A stretch of DNA of 64,000 nt from Paraferrimonas sp. SM1919 (GCF_010993985.1 NZ_WINH01000008.1:91691-155690), one strand, 5' to 3'; shown: positions 40,627 to 49,960, numbered from the stretch's first letter. Notes: generated by a model from the letters alone, not told the origin. Numbers and translations: made by a program.

Positions 40627-40805
40627 TATTTTGAATCTCCTGAGTCAGCTTTTGACTCTTGCGGCTTTTGTTCATCCGAGAACACCAGATTAGCGGCTTC
40701 GTCAAAGCGCTTTTTTTGTCTTGAACTGTAAGCCCAAGCAAAGATGCCAGCAAAAATAATCATCATAAGGATGGTTAAAATGCCTTGGAAAGTACCGTAA
40801 TCCAT
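40626..40805 (-). CDS. ccoQ: cbb3 oxidase subunit CcoQ
   Basis: A 59-aa protein: MDYGTFQGILTILMMIIFAG forms one helix, then FAWAYSSRQKKRFDEAANLV, the standard CcoQ pattern, and an acidic tail. CcoQ stabilises the oxidase complex. It overlaps the ccoP start codon by one base and lies 13 nt after ccoO. Confidence 0.93.
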   Translation of the reverse strand: MDYGTFQGILTILMMIIFAGIFAWAYSSRQKKRFDEAANLVFSDEQKPQESKADSGDSK

Positions 40806-40818
40806 AGTTCCTCCGAAA

Positions 40819-41424
40819 TTATTTCAGTGCGTGACCAAGTGACTGTAGGTAGGCGATCAGAGCTTGCATCTCTGTTTTACCTTCTACAGCTGCTTTCGCG
40901 CCTTTGATGTCATCTTCAGTGTAAGGAACACCAAAATTCTTGAAGATAGTCATCTTATCAGCGGTAAGCTCACCATCTAGTACGTTCTCTGCCAACCAAG
41001 GGTAACCTGGCATGTTAGATTGAGGTACAACATCACGAGGATTAATTAAGTGAACACGGTGCCACTCATCTGAGTAACGACCACCAACACGAGCAAGGTC
41101 TGGACCAGTACGCTTAGAACCCCATTGGAATGGGTGATCCCAAACTGATTCACCCGCTACTGAGTAATGACCGTAACGCTCTGTTTCAGCACGCATAGGA
41201 CGAATCATTTGCGAGTGACAACCGTAACAGCCTTCACGGATGTAGATGTCGCGACCTTCAAGCTCTAAAGCTGTATACGGACGAAGACCCTCAACCGGTT
41301 GAGTCGTGTCTTGTTGGAACATTAGCGGAGTAATTTGTACGATACCACCCAAAGAGATAGCAAATACAATAAAGATACACAGTAAACCAATGTTCTTTTC
41401 TACGATTTCGTGATTGAATTTCAT
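40819..41424 (-). CDS. ccoO: cbb3 oxidase subunit II (CcoO)
   Basis: Mono-haem c-type subunit anchored by one N-terminal helix ([20 protein letters not shown]). The haem motif is CYGCH (Cys66, Cys69, His70) in [14 protein letters not shown], and the C-terminal [10 protein letters not shown] is typical. At 201 aa it is normal. It lies 11 nt after ccoN. Confidence 0.97.
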   Translation of the reverse strand: MKFNHEIVEKNIGLLCIFIVFAISLGGIVQITPLMFQQDTTQPVEGLRPYTALELEGRDIYIREGCYGCHSQMIRPMRAETERYGHYSVAGESVWDHPFQWGSKRTGPDLARVGGRYSDEWHRVHLINPRDVVPQSNMPGYPWLAENVLDGELTADKMTIFKNFGVPYTEDDIKGAKAAVEGKTEMQALIAYLQSLGHALK

Positions 41425-41435
41425 AGTGCTATTCC

Positions 41436-42854
41436 TTATGCCTCAGCTTTTAAGCTGCCTTCAGGCGCTTTAACGGTTTTAATTACGTTGTAAGCCATCA
41501 GTAGCATACCTGCTACGAAGAACATACCACCAACCCAACGCATAAAGTAGAATGGGTAAGAAGCTTCTAGAGACTCAACAAAGCTGTAAGTTAGAGTACC
41601 GTCAGAGTTAACTGCACGCCACATTAGACCCTGGGTCACACCAGAAATCCACATTGCAACGATGTACAGCACTGTACCGATAGTGGCTAACCAGAAGTGG
41701 GTGTTCACTAGGTTAACTGAGTACATGCGGCCTTGGCCAAACAGTACTGGAATTAAGTGGTAAATAGAACCAATCGACACCATTGCAACCCAACCTAGGG
41801 CGCCAGAGTGAACGTGACCTACAGTCCAGTCAGTGTAGTGAGACAGAGCGTTAACTGTCTTAATTGCCATCATCGGGCCTTCAAAGGTAGACATACCGTA
41901 GAAAGACAGAGATACCACTAGGAAACGCAGCACTGGGTCAGTTTTTAGTTTGTCCCAAGCACCAGATAGGGTCATGATACCGTTGATCATACCACCCCAA
42001 GAAGGCGCGAATAGGATAAGTGACATCACCATACCTAGTGACTGAGTCCAATCTGGAAGCGCAGTGTAGTGTAGGTGGTGAGGGCCAGCCCAAATGTATA
42101 GGGAAATTAGTGCCCAGAAATGAACAATCGATAGACGGTATGAATATACCGGACGACCCGCTTGCTTAGGAACGAAGTAATACATCATACCTAGGAAGCC
42201 CGCAGTCAGTAGGAAACCTACTGCGTTGTGACCATACCACCACTGTACCATAGCATCAATCGCACCTGAGTAGATTGAGTAAGACTTCATTGGGCTTACG
42301 GCAACACTCATAGAGTTCACGATGTGAAGTACCGCTACGGTGATAATGAATGCACCGAAGAACCAGTTGGCAACGTAAATGTGAGACACTTTACGCTTAG
42401 CAATCGTACCAAAGAATACGATAGCGTAACAAACCCAAACCACAGTGATAGCAATATCAATTGGCCATTCTAGTTCTGCGTATTCTTTACCTGAAGTGTA
42501 ACCTAAAGGCAGAGATATCGCGGCAGATAGGATGATAGCTTGCCAACCCCAGAAGGTAAACGCGGCCAGTTTTGGTGCGAATAATTTGGTTTGACAGGTA
42601 CGCTGAACCACATAGTAAGAGGTTGCAAATAACGCCGAAGTACCAAATGCGAAAATAACTGCATTCGTATGAAGCGGGCGAAGACGTGAGTAAGTTAGCC
42701 ACGCCGTATCGAAGTTTAGGGCTGGCCATACTAATTGTGCTGCAATTAAGACACCGACAGTCATGCCAACTATACCCCATAAAACGGTCGTTAGGGCAAA
42801 TTGACGAACAACGGTGTAATTGTAATCAGCATGAGATGGACTGGAATTGGTCAT
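41436..42854 (-). CDS. ccoN: cbb3 oxidase subunit I (CcoN)
   Basis: Catalytic haem-copper subunit with about twelve transmembrane helices; reduces oxygen with high affinity and pumps protons. Recognisable segments are [16 protein letters not shown] (haem b ligand region), [20 protein letters not shown] (copper-site histidine and the cross-linked tyrosine region), [11 protein letters not shown] and [17 protein letters not shown]. At 472 aa it is normal. Two FNR-type palindromes lie 140-200 bp upstream. Confidence 0.97.
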   Translation of the reverse strand: MTNSSPSHADYNYTVVRQFALTTVLWGIVGMTVGVLIAAQLVWPALNFDTAWLTYSRLRPLHTNAVIFAFGTSALFATSYYVVQRTCQTKLFAPKLAAFTFWGWQAIILSAAISLPLGYTSGKEYAELEWPIDIAITVVWVCYAIVFFGTIAKRKVSHIYVANWFFGAFIITVAVLHIVNSMSVAVSPMKSYSIYSGAIDAMVQWWYGHNAVGFLLTAGFLGMMYYFVPKQAGRPVYSYRLSIVHFWALISLYIWAGPHHLHYTALPDWTQSLGMVMSLILFAPSWGGMINGIMTLSGAWDKLKTDPVLRFLVVSLSFYGMSTFEGPMMAIKTVNALSHYTDWTVGHVHSGALGWVAMVSIGSIYHLIPVLFGQGRMYSVNLVNTHFWLATIGTVLYIVAMWISGVTQGLMWRAVNSDGTLTYSFVESLEASYPFYFMRWVGGMFFVAGMLLMAYNVIKTVKAPEGSLKAEA

Positions 42855-42994
42855 CGTTTATTTTCCACTGCTTATTACTTTTTACTTGTGTAAAAATATT
42901 GAACTCGAGTAAATACCTATTGTTTTGCTTAAATTGATTTTTATCCTATAAAAATTAATTTAAGCTTGTTTTTCTCTAGGCGTCAGCATAATAC

Positions 42995-43008
42995 TTGAGC
43001 TGACTCAA
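42995..43008. promoter_or_regulatory. Second FNR-like palindrome upstream of ccoN
   Basis: TTGAG-CTGA-CTCAA is a perfect palindrome that matches the FNR consensus TTGAT-N4-ATCAA at eight of ten positions. It lies 42 bp from the stronger site. Confidence 0.45.
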
Positions 43009-43036
43009 AAAAGATAGTTGCTAAAGTATAGATATG

Positions 43037-43050
43037 TTGATCTAGATCAG
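43037..43050. promoter_or_regulatory. FNR box between ccoN and the divergent lipoprotein gene
   Basis: TTGAT-CTAG-ATCAG matches the FNR consensus at nine of ten positions. It lies about 35 bp before the lipoprotein start and about 185 bp before ccoN. The fnr gene itself lies in the same cluster, so low-oxygen control is likely. Confidence 0.75.
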
Positions 43051-43084
43051 GTCAATTTTAAGATTGTTAATAGGGAGAGTGAAG

Positions 43085-43525
43085 TTGCAACGTTTTTGCT
43101 TGTTTAGTGTGCAATGTGTGTTGATTTTGTTGATAATTAGTTGTTCTGAGCCCAGTGATAATTTTGCCGATAAAACAGATTCTAGCCTCTGTAATCAAAA
43201 TCCTGCCGCTTGTTTTCTACAATTGAAAAATAATCAATTGCAGCTAATCATTTCTGAACCATCAGCTCCCAGTGGTCAACCTTTCTCAATGATTTTGCAA
43301 ACGGCAAAACCCATTACTAATGTTACTGCAAAATTAGCGGGTCGTGATATGTATATGGGCGAGTTACCAATTCACTTCGATGCTATCCAAGGCGGTCATC
43401 AAGCACAAATAATGTATGGCAGTTGTGCCAGCAATTATATGGTGTGGCGATTAACAATAAGTTTTGATAACCAGGGGCAGCGTGAATTAGTTTGGTTTGA
43501 TTTTTTAGCTGATAACTACCACTAG
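43085..43525 (+). CDS. Uncharacterised small lipoprotein divergent from ccoN
   Basis: Function not recognised. The signal peptide (FCLFSVQCVLILLIISC) has a lipobox ending in Cys. The mature part has two nearby cysteines (SLCNQNPAACFLQL), a beta-rich body (GQPFSMILQTAKPITNVTAKL) and MYMGELP. This looks like a small periplasmic beta-sandwich. Start is uncertain: the TTG at 43085 is seven bases after AGGGAG; GTG at 43079 and TTG at 43064 are in frame. The FNR box directly upstream suggests joint control with the oxidase. Confidence 0.65.
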   Translation: MQRFCLFSVQCVLILLIISCSEPSDNFADKTDSSLCNQNPAACFLQLKNNQLQLIISEPSAPSGQPFSMILQTAKPITNVTAKLAGRDMYMGELPIHFDAIQGGHQAQIMYGSCASNYMVWRLTISFDNQGQRELVWFDFLADNYH

Positions 43526-43591
43526 CGCTCATACTTTAAACGCTGTTGGACTGCTTTGCTATACTCAAAGCAATTTGAAGGAGACAAGTGC

Positions 43592-44392
43592 ATGAAAAAC
43601 AGCTTTTTAATTCTATCATTACTGACCGCTTTTATGGTGCCTGTAGCAGCAGAAACCGCCGCAGAGAAAATGGCCAAGCAGTTGCAGGACCCTCTGGCTT
43701 ATATTTCTGCAGTGATCACTGAAAATACAATCAATATCAATCAAAAAGACGAACTTGGTAATGATAGGAATAGTTATGACTTTCAAATTCAACCAGTATA
43801 TTCGTTAAATGTGTCTGAGGACTTTTCGTTAGTACCTAGGGCGGTGATCCCTATTTCAGGCACGCCAACGGGAAATAGCTTAACGGGTGAAGAAACTAAG
43901 TGGGGTGTTGGTGATTCTATTTTGCAAATGTTTGTTGCCCCTAAGGTGGATTCTGACATTAAGTGGGGTATTGGCCCCCAGGTATCCCTAGCAACCCATT
44001 CAAACGACAGGCATAAGGGCCCCGGCAACGGCGCGGGTATTGCGGGGGTGTTAGTCGCCGGTGAGGGAGCTTGGTCTTTTGCCTTTATTGGTCATCACCT
44101 ATGGGGCGAAGATGGTTTTTCTACCACCACAATGCAGCCGATTGTGTATTATAACTTTGAAACCATGCCAGGGGTGTTTGTTGCCTATAACAACAACTGG
44201 AGTTATGACTGGAATGGCCAAGGCGATAAATGGACCATACCTTTAGGCTTAAGTGCGGGTAAAGTGTTAGACCTTGGTGGCGGCTACGGCCTTGAGTTTT
44301 TAGTCGGCGGCTATAAAATGGTGGCCCATCCTGACAGTGGCCCTGAATGGCAGGGCAAGTTTGGACTTTCTTTAGTGATGCCTAGGGATTAA
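43592..44392 (+). CDS. Outer-membrane beta-barrel protein (Phenol_MetA_deg-like)
   Basis: Signal peptide MKNSFLILSLLTAFMVPVAA, then a 245-residue region of alternating beta strands: NRNSYDFQIQPVYSLN-like and WGVGDSILQMFVAPK, WGIGPQVSLATHS, and MQPIVYYNF. These resemble the barrel family annotated as Phenol_MetA_deg or neuromedin-U-like, whose substrates are mostly unknown. The ATG at 43592 has AAGGAG nine bases upstream. An in-frame ATG at 43556 is upstream of that site and rejected. A bidirectional terminator follows. Confidence 0.7.
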   Translation: MKNSFLILSLLTAFMVPVAAETAAEKMAKQLQDPLAYISAVITENTININQKDELGNDRNSYDFQIQPVYSLNVSEDFSLVPRAVIPISGTPTGNSLTGEETKWGVGDSILQMFVAPKVDSDIKWGIGPQVSLATHSNDRHKGPGNGAGIAGVLVAGEGAWSFAFIGHHLWGEDGFSTTTMQPIVYYNFETMPGVFVAYNNNWSYDWNGQGDKWTIPLGLSAGKVLDLGGGYGLEFLVGGYKMVAHPDSGPEWQGKFGLSLVMPRD

Positions 44393-44408
44393 TTCGGTGC
44401 CATCAAGC

Positions 44409-44433
44409 AAAGGTCAACTACGGTTGACCTTTT
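44409..44433. terminator. Bidirectional terminator
   Basis: AAAGGTCAAC-TACG-GTTGACCTTT lies between the convergent beta-barrel and ureohydrolase genes, followed by T residues. Confidence 0.82.
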
Positions 44434-44438
44434 GTGTT

Positions 44439-45389
44439 TTAGGGCTTGAAGTGTTCGATATAGCCCATCATTAAGGCTGTTAATTTTGAGGCTGTTAACG
44501 CGGTAATATGATTGACATCTTGGTGGGGCACCAATTCAACCACATCAAAGCCACAAACATGGCCTTTGGCCGCTTTTGCCAGCTCATACAAACATTCTTT
44601 TTGCTGTTCAAAACTTAGGCCGCCTGTTTCAGGGTGGGTGGTACCCGGCACGACAATGGCGTCCATGGCATCAATATCTAAGGAGACGTAGGTTGGCGTG
44701 GCTGGGTCGATGATCTGAGTCATTAGTTTGTTGATATCAGATTTGCAAACATCTTTAACACTAATAATGTTAATCCCGGCTTCACGGGCTTCTCTAAACT
44801 CTTGCGCAGTAGAATTGCGGGCACCAATTACTGTGATGTTGCGTACGAAAGGTAAGGCGCGAATATGGCGAGTTTGGGTGCCGTGGTTAAACTCAGAATC
44901 CAATGGCATATTGGCAAAGTCTAAATGGGCATCAAAATAGACAAAATCCATCACCTTTAGGCTATTAGCATAAGCACGAATGATAGGGTAGGTAACCGAA
45001 TGGTCACCGCCAACACAAAAAGGTACAGCACCAGCGGCTAAAATATGCTTGACGCTGTTAGTGATCCGCTGTCTTGTTAGCCGACCTTCTCCAGGGGAGA
45101 TCACCACATCACCCACATCACAGATTTTCGTTCCTTCTAGTAAGGTGATGTCATAATCGACATCATACAGCCCCACATCACCGACATCGTAAAAAATGGT
45201 GACAGGATTATCCCTAAGGGCATTGGGCATCGCCGACTGACCGGTTTGAATGTAGGGAATAAAAGACCCCTCACTAAAAGGGATCCCTAACATGGCATAT
45301 TGGTAATCTTTAATTTGCTCAGGCTCGACCCTTGCGGCGCCCATAAAGCTGCGGTTTGGGGCATAAAAATCCGGTATGCTTTCACTCAT
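44439..45389 (-). CDS. Ureohydrolase of the agmatinase/arginase family
   Basis: Manganese enzyme that removes urea from a guanidino compound. All six metal ligands are present: His130 (GGDHSVTYP), Asp153, His155 and Asp157 (FDAHLDF), and Asp238 and Asp240 (SLDIDAMD). The N-terminus and length (316 aa) resemble agmatinase and guanidinobutyrase rather than arginase. The substrate cannot be read from the sequence. It is the last gene of an operon with a VOC protein and a zinc dehydrogenase, which is unusual for agmatinase. If the substrate were 4-guanidinobutyrate, the product GABA could enter the gabT-gabD pair 12 kb away; that is inference only. Confidence 0.8.
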   Translation of the reverse strand: MSESIPDFYAPNRSFMGAARVEPEQIKDYQYAMLGIPFSEGSFIPYIQTGQSAMPNALRDNPVTIFYDVGDVGLYDVDYDITLLEGTKICDVGDVVISPGEGRLTRQRITNSVKHILAAGAVPFCVGGDHSVTYPIIRAYANSLKVMDFVYFDAHLDFANMPLDSEFNHGTQTRHIRALPFVRNITVIGARNSTAQEFREAREAGINIISVKDVCKSDINKLMTQIIDPATPTYVSLDIDAMDAIVVPGTTHPETGGLSFEQQKECLYELAKAAKGHVCGFDVVELVPHQDVNHITALTASKLTALMMGYIEHFKP

Positions 45390-45875
45390 TTAGCTTTCCT
45401 TGATGCGGTTTCTATTAGAAAAATGACTGGAATCCGGCATGCCTTGAATTTCAATGACATTACCAAATGGGTCACGGCCGTAGCACATTTTCATCGGCTC
45501 AGTGCCGGGGTTATCAATCAAGTCACAATGCCACTGCACGCCTTTACGGGCTAATAAGGCATACATGTCTTCCACTTCCTCAAGACTCACTTCGAAGGCC
45601 AAGTGGGTGTAGCCTAAGTCACTGACAGGACGGTGGGTTTGACCCTTGTCCTGTGGAGAAGTAAATTCAAATACTTCTAAAAAGATATTCCCAGCATCAA
45701 ATAAAGCGGACTTGGCGCTGGCACCTTTTACGGCGGTGATTTGATCTACCGTGGGTGAAGCAGCAAATTCGTGCTGATCGATAACTTCCATGCCAAGTAC
45801 TCCGTGATAAAACTCAATGGCTTGCTGTATTGATGGTACTGAAATACCAATATGATTAATGCTTTTTGCTTTCAT
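45390..45875 (-). CDS. VOC superfamily (glyoxalase-like) protein
   Basis: One vicinal-oxygen-chelate unit pair in 161 aa: HIGISVPSIQQAIEFYHGVLG at the start, THLAFEVSLEEVEDMYALL in the second half and GRDPFGNVIEIQG at the end. Possible metal ligands are His8, the histidine of THLAFEV and the glutamate of VIEIQ. Members include glyoxalase I, dioxygenases and epimerases; the reaction here is unknown. It directly abuts the ureohydrolase gene and follows the dehydrogenase by 8 nt. Confidence 0.75.
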   Translation of the reverse strand: MKAKSINHIGISVPSIQQAIEFYHGVLGMEVIDQHEFAASPTVDQITAVKGASAKSALFDAGNIFLEVFEFTSPQDKGQTHRPVSDLGYTHLAFEVSLEEVEDMYALLARKGVQWHCDLIDNPGTEPMKMCYGRDPFGNVIEIQGMPDSSHFSNRNRIKES

Positions 45876-45883
45876 GAATATCC

Positions 45884-46987
45884 TTATTCACCTGGAATAA
45901 AATGCACCTTGCCAACAAACTCGTTAGCATTGGTGCGATTATTTAGTAGTTCAAACGCGGCACTGGCCTGACTCATTGGAAACCGGTGGGTGATGAGCTT
46001 ATCGAGCTTGGATTGGATCCAAGGATCCCCCACTACCTTTAAAATATCTTTTCTGTGATTAAAGTTAACATCAAAATGGGCGGTGATGTTTTTGTGACCC
46101 CAGCTGAGTCCAGATTCAGTGTTTAGCTCCCACTTTAGATCGGGCTCATGGGCGGCATAGCCTAATATCATTAAGGTACCGTAGTGCTTAGTGGCATCAA
46201 GACATTTTTGTTGGTAATAAGGGTAGCCACAACAATCAAAGCTAAAATCAACTCCGCGGCCATCGGGGGTGAGCGCTTTAATTTGTTCTAGCCAATCTTC
46301 ATCTTCAGGATTGACATAGTGGTCGGCTTCGGCGATATCAAAGGCGGCCTGCATGCGTTGTTTATCTCGACCTAATACAATCACCGTAGCACCACGGTAT
46401 TTTAGGTTTACTATGGTAGCTAACCCAATAAAGCCAACCCCGCCAACCAAGCACACAGACTCTGGACCGACATTTAAATCTCGGATCCCAGAGTAGGTAC
46501 AGCCAATTAAACAATTTGCCGCAGAGGCATATTTATCGGCTAGCTCATCAGGGATTAATTCCAACATATTTTGCGGTACCAAGCGGTATTCACAAAAGCC
46601 ATTTCCCCCTGACTCACTATCATTATAAGCTTCAACTTCGGTGGGGATTTTTAAATTAACACAATGGGTCGCTCCTAGGCCACTCACACAAACATGACAT
46701 TCACCACAGGCCCAACCTTGGAAAATCACCACTCGCTGTCCTTCCCTCCATTTTGACACACCGGGGCCTACAGCATCTATGACACCAACGCCTTCGTGTC
46801 CTGCATGGCATTCGCCTTCATGGAATTCATAAAATCCGGTTTGATAAATTCTGTGTTCAATACAATTAGGCGCTAGGGTCTGGCGTACTCGCACAAACCC
46901 ATATCCGGGTTCGTTTATCGGCTTTTCAATAACCTCGGCTTGGCCCTTTTTGATCTGAAGAACTTTATTGTTTTTCATCATTGTCAT
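45884..46987 (-). CDS. Zinc-dependent medium-chain alcohol dehydrogenase
   Basis: MDR superfamily enzyme of 367 aa. Likely catalytic zinc ligands are Cys42 (NCIEHR) and His64-Glu65 (GHEGVGV). The structural zinc site has Cys94, Cys97, Cys100 and Cys109. The cofactor motif is VGGVGFIGLATIV, followed by VLGRDKQRM. Substrate is unknown. It is the first gene of the dehydrogenase-VOC-ureohydrolase operon, divergent from the AraC regulator across 83 bp. Confidence 0.8.
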   Translation of the reverse strand: MTMMKNNKVLQIKKGQAEVIEKPINEPGYGFVRVRQTLAPNCIEHRIYQTGFYEFHEGECHAGHEGVGVIDAVGPGVSKWREGQRVVIFQGWACGECHVCVSGLGATHCVNLKIPTEVEAYNDSESGGNGFCEYRLVPQNMLELIPDELADKYASAANCLIGCTYSGIRDLNVGPESVCLVGGVGFIGLATIVNLKYRGATVIVLGRDKQRMQAAFDIAEADHYVNPEDEDWLEQIKALTPDGRGVDFSFDCCGYPYYQQKCLDATKHYGTLMILGYAAHEPDLKWELNTESGLSWGHKNITAHFDVNFNHRKDILKVVGDPWIQSKLDKLITHRFPMSQASAAFELLNNRTNANEFVGKVHFIPGE

Positions 46988-47031
46988 CCTTTACTGCTTT
47001 ATGTTTGCACTATAAGCTGTTTATCAGCTAT

Positions 47032-47071
47032 AAAACGTACATTTAAGACAGTAAAACATACATTTTAGACA
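47032..47071. promoter_or_regulatory. Tandem direct repeat, likely AraC-family operator
   Basis: AAAACGTACATTTAAGACA (47032-47050) and AAAACATACATTTTAGACA (47053-47071) match at 17 of 19 bases and are 21 bp apart, two helical turns. That is the usual form of an AraC-family site. The second copy ends on the first base of the regulator's ATG. Confidence 0.7.
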
Positions 47072-48036
47072 TGAGTTATCGTTCCCAGCTGGTGCTTGCC
47101 ATTGCCGAGCTTATTGATATTAATTTGCTTCAGCATTCCCTTGACCGAGCGACCTATCAACAGTTAAAACCCTTAGCTGGGGATGGCTTTGAAGAGATAG
47201 AGTTTAAGCTGCACCGAGCGGCCAAATATATCCCTGACATCGTCTATGACGTGATGCATACCCTACCTATAGAAAAGTTTGGCCTTTACAGCTATTGCTT
47301 GATCAGTTCCGTTAATTTGAAAAATGCCTTGAATGTGGCAACAGAATTATTGCAAGATGCCACTACTTTGTTTGATGAATACATAGAGCATCAAGGCGAT
47401 TGGGTGTACTTAAAGATGCGCCCTAAAGTCTCTGTCGCCGTTAAGCTTTCAAGATTAGAGGACAATTTTTTAGTCGGTAATCTGCGCTGGATTGCAGAGT
47501 TATTACCTTCAAGTTGGCCACTTCAAAAGATCACAGTTAGCTTAACCGCTGAGCAGCGGTCTTTAACTTCAAAGTTACAAAAAGCCTATCAATTTCAAAT
47601 TATTGAAGACTCAGATGAATGCTTTATCCGTTTTCCTGCAAAGTGGTTAGAGTGGCCTATACCTTCGAAAAATATTGATTCAAGTTTGTACCTGAGCCAA
47701 CCAGAAAAGCTTAATAACAGTGTTACTGAACAAGTGAAAAGTATTGTTTTAGATTCCAAGTTTACAGTGATCACCCTAGAGCAAATTGCCCCTTATTTTT
47801 ATTGTTCAGCCCGTACTTTAAAGCAAAAGCTAGCACAAGAGGGGCAGAGTATGCGGCAGTTACTGGTACAAATCAGAGTAGAGTTAGCCAAACATTTGTT
47901 ACTTGAAACCCATATGAATATTGATGTGATAACAGAGGTATTGAAGTATTCTCAAGCCAGCGCTTTTATTCGAAACTTCAAATCTTGTAAGGGAATAACG
48001 CCAAAGCAGTATAGAAAGCAAAAAGACCAGCACTAA
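47071..48036 (+). CDS. AraC-family transcriptional regulator (OruR-like)
   Basis: Residues of about 15-200 look like the Arabinose_bd-type ligand domain (VYDVMHTLPIEKFGLYSYCL, MRPKVSVAVKLSRLEDNFLVGN). A C-terminal AraC helix-turn-helix pair occupies about 225-320 (ITLEQIAPYFYCSARTLKQKL, QASAFIRNFKSCKGITPKQYR). OruR-like members control ornithine or betaine use. It is divergent from the dehydrogenase operon and probably regulates it and itself. The ATG lies at the edge of the operator and has no Shine-Dalgarno sequence. Confidence 0.8.
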   Translation: MSYRSQLVLAIAELIDINLLQHSLDRATYQQLKPLAGDGFEEIEFKLHRAAKYIPDIVYDVMHTLPIEKFGLYSYCLISSVNLKNALNVATELLQDATTLFDEYIEHQGDWVYLKMRPKVSVAVKLSRLEDNFLVGNLRWIAELLPSSWPLQKITVSLTAEQRSLTSKLQKAYQFQIIEDSDECFIRFPAKWLEWPIPSKNIDSSLYLSQPEKLNNSVTEQVKSIVLDSKFTVITLEQIAPYFYCSARTLKQKLAQEGQSMRQLLVQIRVELAKHLLLETHMNIDVITEVLKYSQASAFIRNFKSCKGITPKQYRKQKDQH

Positions 48037-48043
48037 ACTGGTC
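48021..48043. terminator. Weak hairpin between convergent genes
   Basis: GACCAG (48025-48030) pairs with CTGGTC (48038-48043) around the regulator's stop codon, with an A tract before it. Confidence 0.4.
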
Positions 48044-48057
48044 TAATCCTTTTAGTA

Positions 48058-48888
48058 TTAAAAGTAATGGGTGTAGGTAAAGCGGACGTAGTCTTCCATT
48101 CCTTGGGTGACTCGCTTCCAGATACTTTGCTCTTTAGTAAAGTTTTTCTGATACTCAAGCTTAATTCCATCGCTACCGCTGAACATATAACCTAAGTAGA
48201 GCTTGATGTTGGCAGCATCTGCCGCGCCCTGTAAGCCTTTAGTGTACGACGGTACGGCCATGCCCCACATTGCATCGGTAAACTTATAAGAAACAAAGAG
48301 ATCAGCACGTAAACCGTGATGAGTTAAGCCGGCACCTTGGCCACTGGCTATTAAGTCTTTTTCAAGGGCGCTACCTGCTTTCGAGTATACGTAAGAAATA
48401 TTCGGTAAAATCATTAAGCTATCATTGATCACATGCTTGGTCATGCCACCAATAGCCACAGTGTACATGCCTGTCCCGAGTTGCGACTTATAGTCACCAG
48501 TAGGTAAGGTCACATCCAAAGACCAACCCGCCGCTTGGATAAAATCATCATTGTTATCATTCTGATAAGGTAAATTAAAATACCGTAGGCGAGTATCAAG
48601 CATGCCTGATTTTTTGCTGTCTACCCCCTCGCTTTTGGCGTAGCCAAATTCAGTCAAGATCAGATGTTCAGCGCCTAATGCAAAGTTCATCTCACCGCGC
48701 ACAGCATTGACGCTTCCTGTATTGCCGGCGCCATCATGTACAGTCTGGCTTTCTGCACCGACATCCATCCAAGTTGCGATGGTGGTGGGGTCGGAGGGAT
48801 CAATCGTTTGTTGCTGTGCCGCCCAAGCGCAATTGAACATCGTTAAGCTTACTATTGTGGTGGCGCTAGCCATGGATAACTTTTTCAT
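48058..48888 (-). CDS. Outer-membrane beta-barrel protein
   Basis: Function not recognised beyond the barrel. The signal peptide (MKKLSMASATTIVSLTMFNCAWA) is cut after AWA. The body alternates beta strands (WSLDVTLPTGDYKSQLGTGM, MILPNISYVYSKAG, IKLYLGYMFSGSDGIKLEYQ) and ends in an aromatic residue (FTYTHYF), as outer-membrane barrels do. It converges on the AraC gene, so it may belong to the same uptake/catabolism function, but no site shows this. Confidence 0.65.
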   Translation of the reverse strand: MKKLSMASATTIVSLTMFNCAWAAQQQTIDPSDPTTIATWMDVGAESQTVHDGAGNTGSVNAVRGEMNFALGAEHLILTEFGYAKSEGVDSKKSGMLDTRLRYFNLPYQNDNNDDFIQAAGWSLDVTLPTGDYKSQLGTGMYTVAIGGMTKHVINDSLMILPNISYVYSKAGSALEKDLIASGQGAGLTHHGLRADLFVSYKFTDAMWGMAVPSYTKGLQGAADAANIKLYLGYMFSGSDGIKLEYQKNFTKEQSIWKRVTQGMEDYVRFTYTHYF

Positions 48889-49107
48889 AAAATACTCTTA
48901 CAAATTGAATTTGATAAGGTTAATGAAGCGGTAGGAGTTCGATAAGTATGTTACTGGATATCCTTAAAGTGCAGGCTTGGTTGCTGATCGATTGGCTGAC
49001 TATTGACATATTAGAGATGGAATGAACAATGAGCTTGTTTAAATTTTTTTCAAGAACTCCATTTTAGGTACAGTTCTTTTGGTCAAGGACATAGAATGTT
49101 GATGTTC

Positions 49108-49125
49108 GATGATTAACAAATCATC
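49108..49125. promoter_or_regulatory. Palindrome upstream of the SDR gene
   Basis: GATGATT-AACA-AATCATC, a perfect 7-bp inverted repeat 44 bp before the SDR start. It could be an operator; no regulator is evident. Confidence 0.3.
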
Positions 49126-49168
49126 CCCTAGAAGCTCAATAATAATAAAGCAATAAAAGGATAGTTGA

Positions 49169-49918
49169 ATGTTTGATGTAACTAACAAAGTCATGGTGAT
49201 CACTGGCGCAGCCAGTGGTATAGGTTTAGCTTTATGTAAGCACTTTAGCCAACAAGGTGCAGTAGTTTGCGGTCTTGATTTGAATACATGTGATGAGCTT
49301 TCACAGCTGGATGCTATTTTTTATGAGTGTAATGTTACCCAAGAAAGTCAAGTTGAATCAGTGTTGGCCGCTATATCTCACTCTCATGGTGGCATTGATG
49401 TGCTTATCAATAATGCTGGTGTCACCTGCCAAGCGGGTGAATTAGTCGATAGCGATATCGAAGACTGGGACAGGGTCTTCTCAGTAAATATAAAAGGGGT
49501 TGCTTATGGGATTAAACATGCCGCCAAACTTATGACCAAAGGTGGCAGTATTATTAATACCGCTTCTTTAGCCGCAAGCTATACCATTTCTGATTACACT
49601 CCTTATAGTATCTCCAAAGCTGGTGTGCTGCAGATCAGCCAGAGTGCTGCTATGCAGTTAGGTGAACAAGGTATCCGTGTAAACTCGGTCAGCCCTGGTA
49701 CTTTTTTAACCCCGATGGAGTCAGAAGATGGTATGGAAGCGCGATTAACTCAATATATGACCGCATTACAACGTCCAGGAACACCTGACGAATTGCTTGG
49801 CGTTTACCAATTTTTAGCGTCGAATGCCAGCAGCTACGTTAATGGAACTGATATTAAAGTTGATGGTGGTTGGCTAGCGGGCTTACCCAACAAAGCCATC
49901 GCCAAGTTAGTTGATTAA
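49169..49918 (+). CDS. Short-chain dehydrogenase/reductase
   Basis: Classical SDR of 249 aa. The cofactor motif is TGAASGIG (residues about 12-19), with Asp in GLDLN suggesting NAD preference. NNAG, the catalytic serine region (NTASLAAS) and YSISK complete the set, and NSVSPGTFLTPM follows. The substrate is unknown. It converges on the TonB receptor and has its own promoter region. Confidence 0.85.
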   Translation: MFDVTNKVMVITGAASGIGLALCKHFSQQGAVVCGLDLNTCDELSQLDAIFYECNVTQESQVESVLAAISHSHGGIDVLINNAGVTCQAGELVDSDIEDWDRVFSVNIKGVAYGIKHAAKLMTKGGSIINTASLAASYTISDYTPYSISKAGVLQISQSAAMQLGEQGIRVNSVSPGTFLTPMESEDGMEARLTQYMTALQRPGTPDELLGVYQFLASNASSYVNGTDIKVDGGWLAGLPNKAIAKLVD

Positions 49919-49960
49919 ATGGGCAATAAAAAAAGTTGTGGTGATTAAATCTAAACAAAA

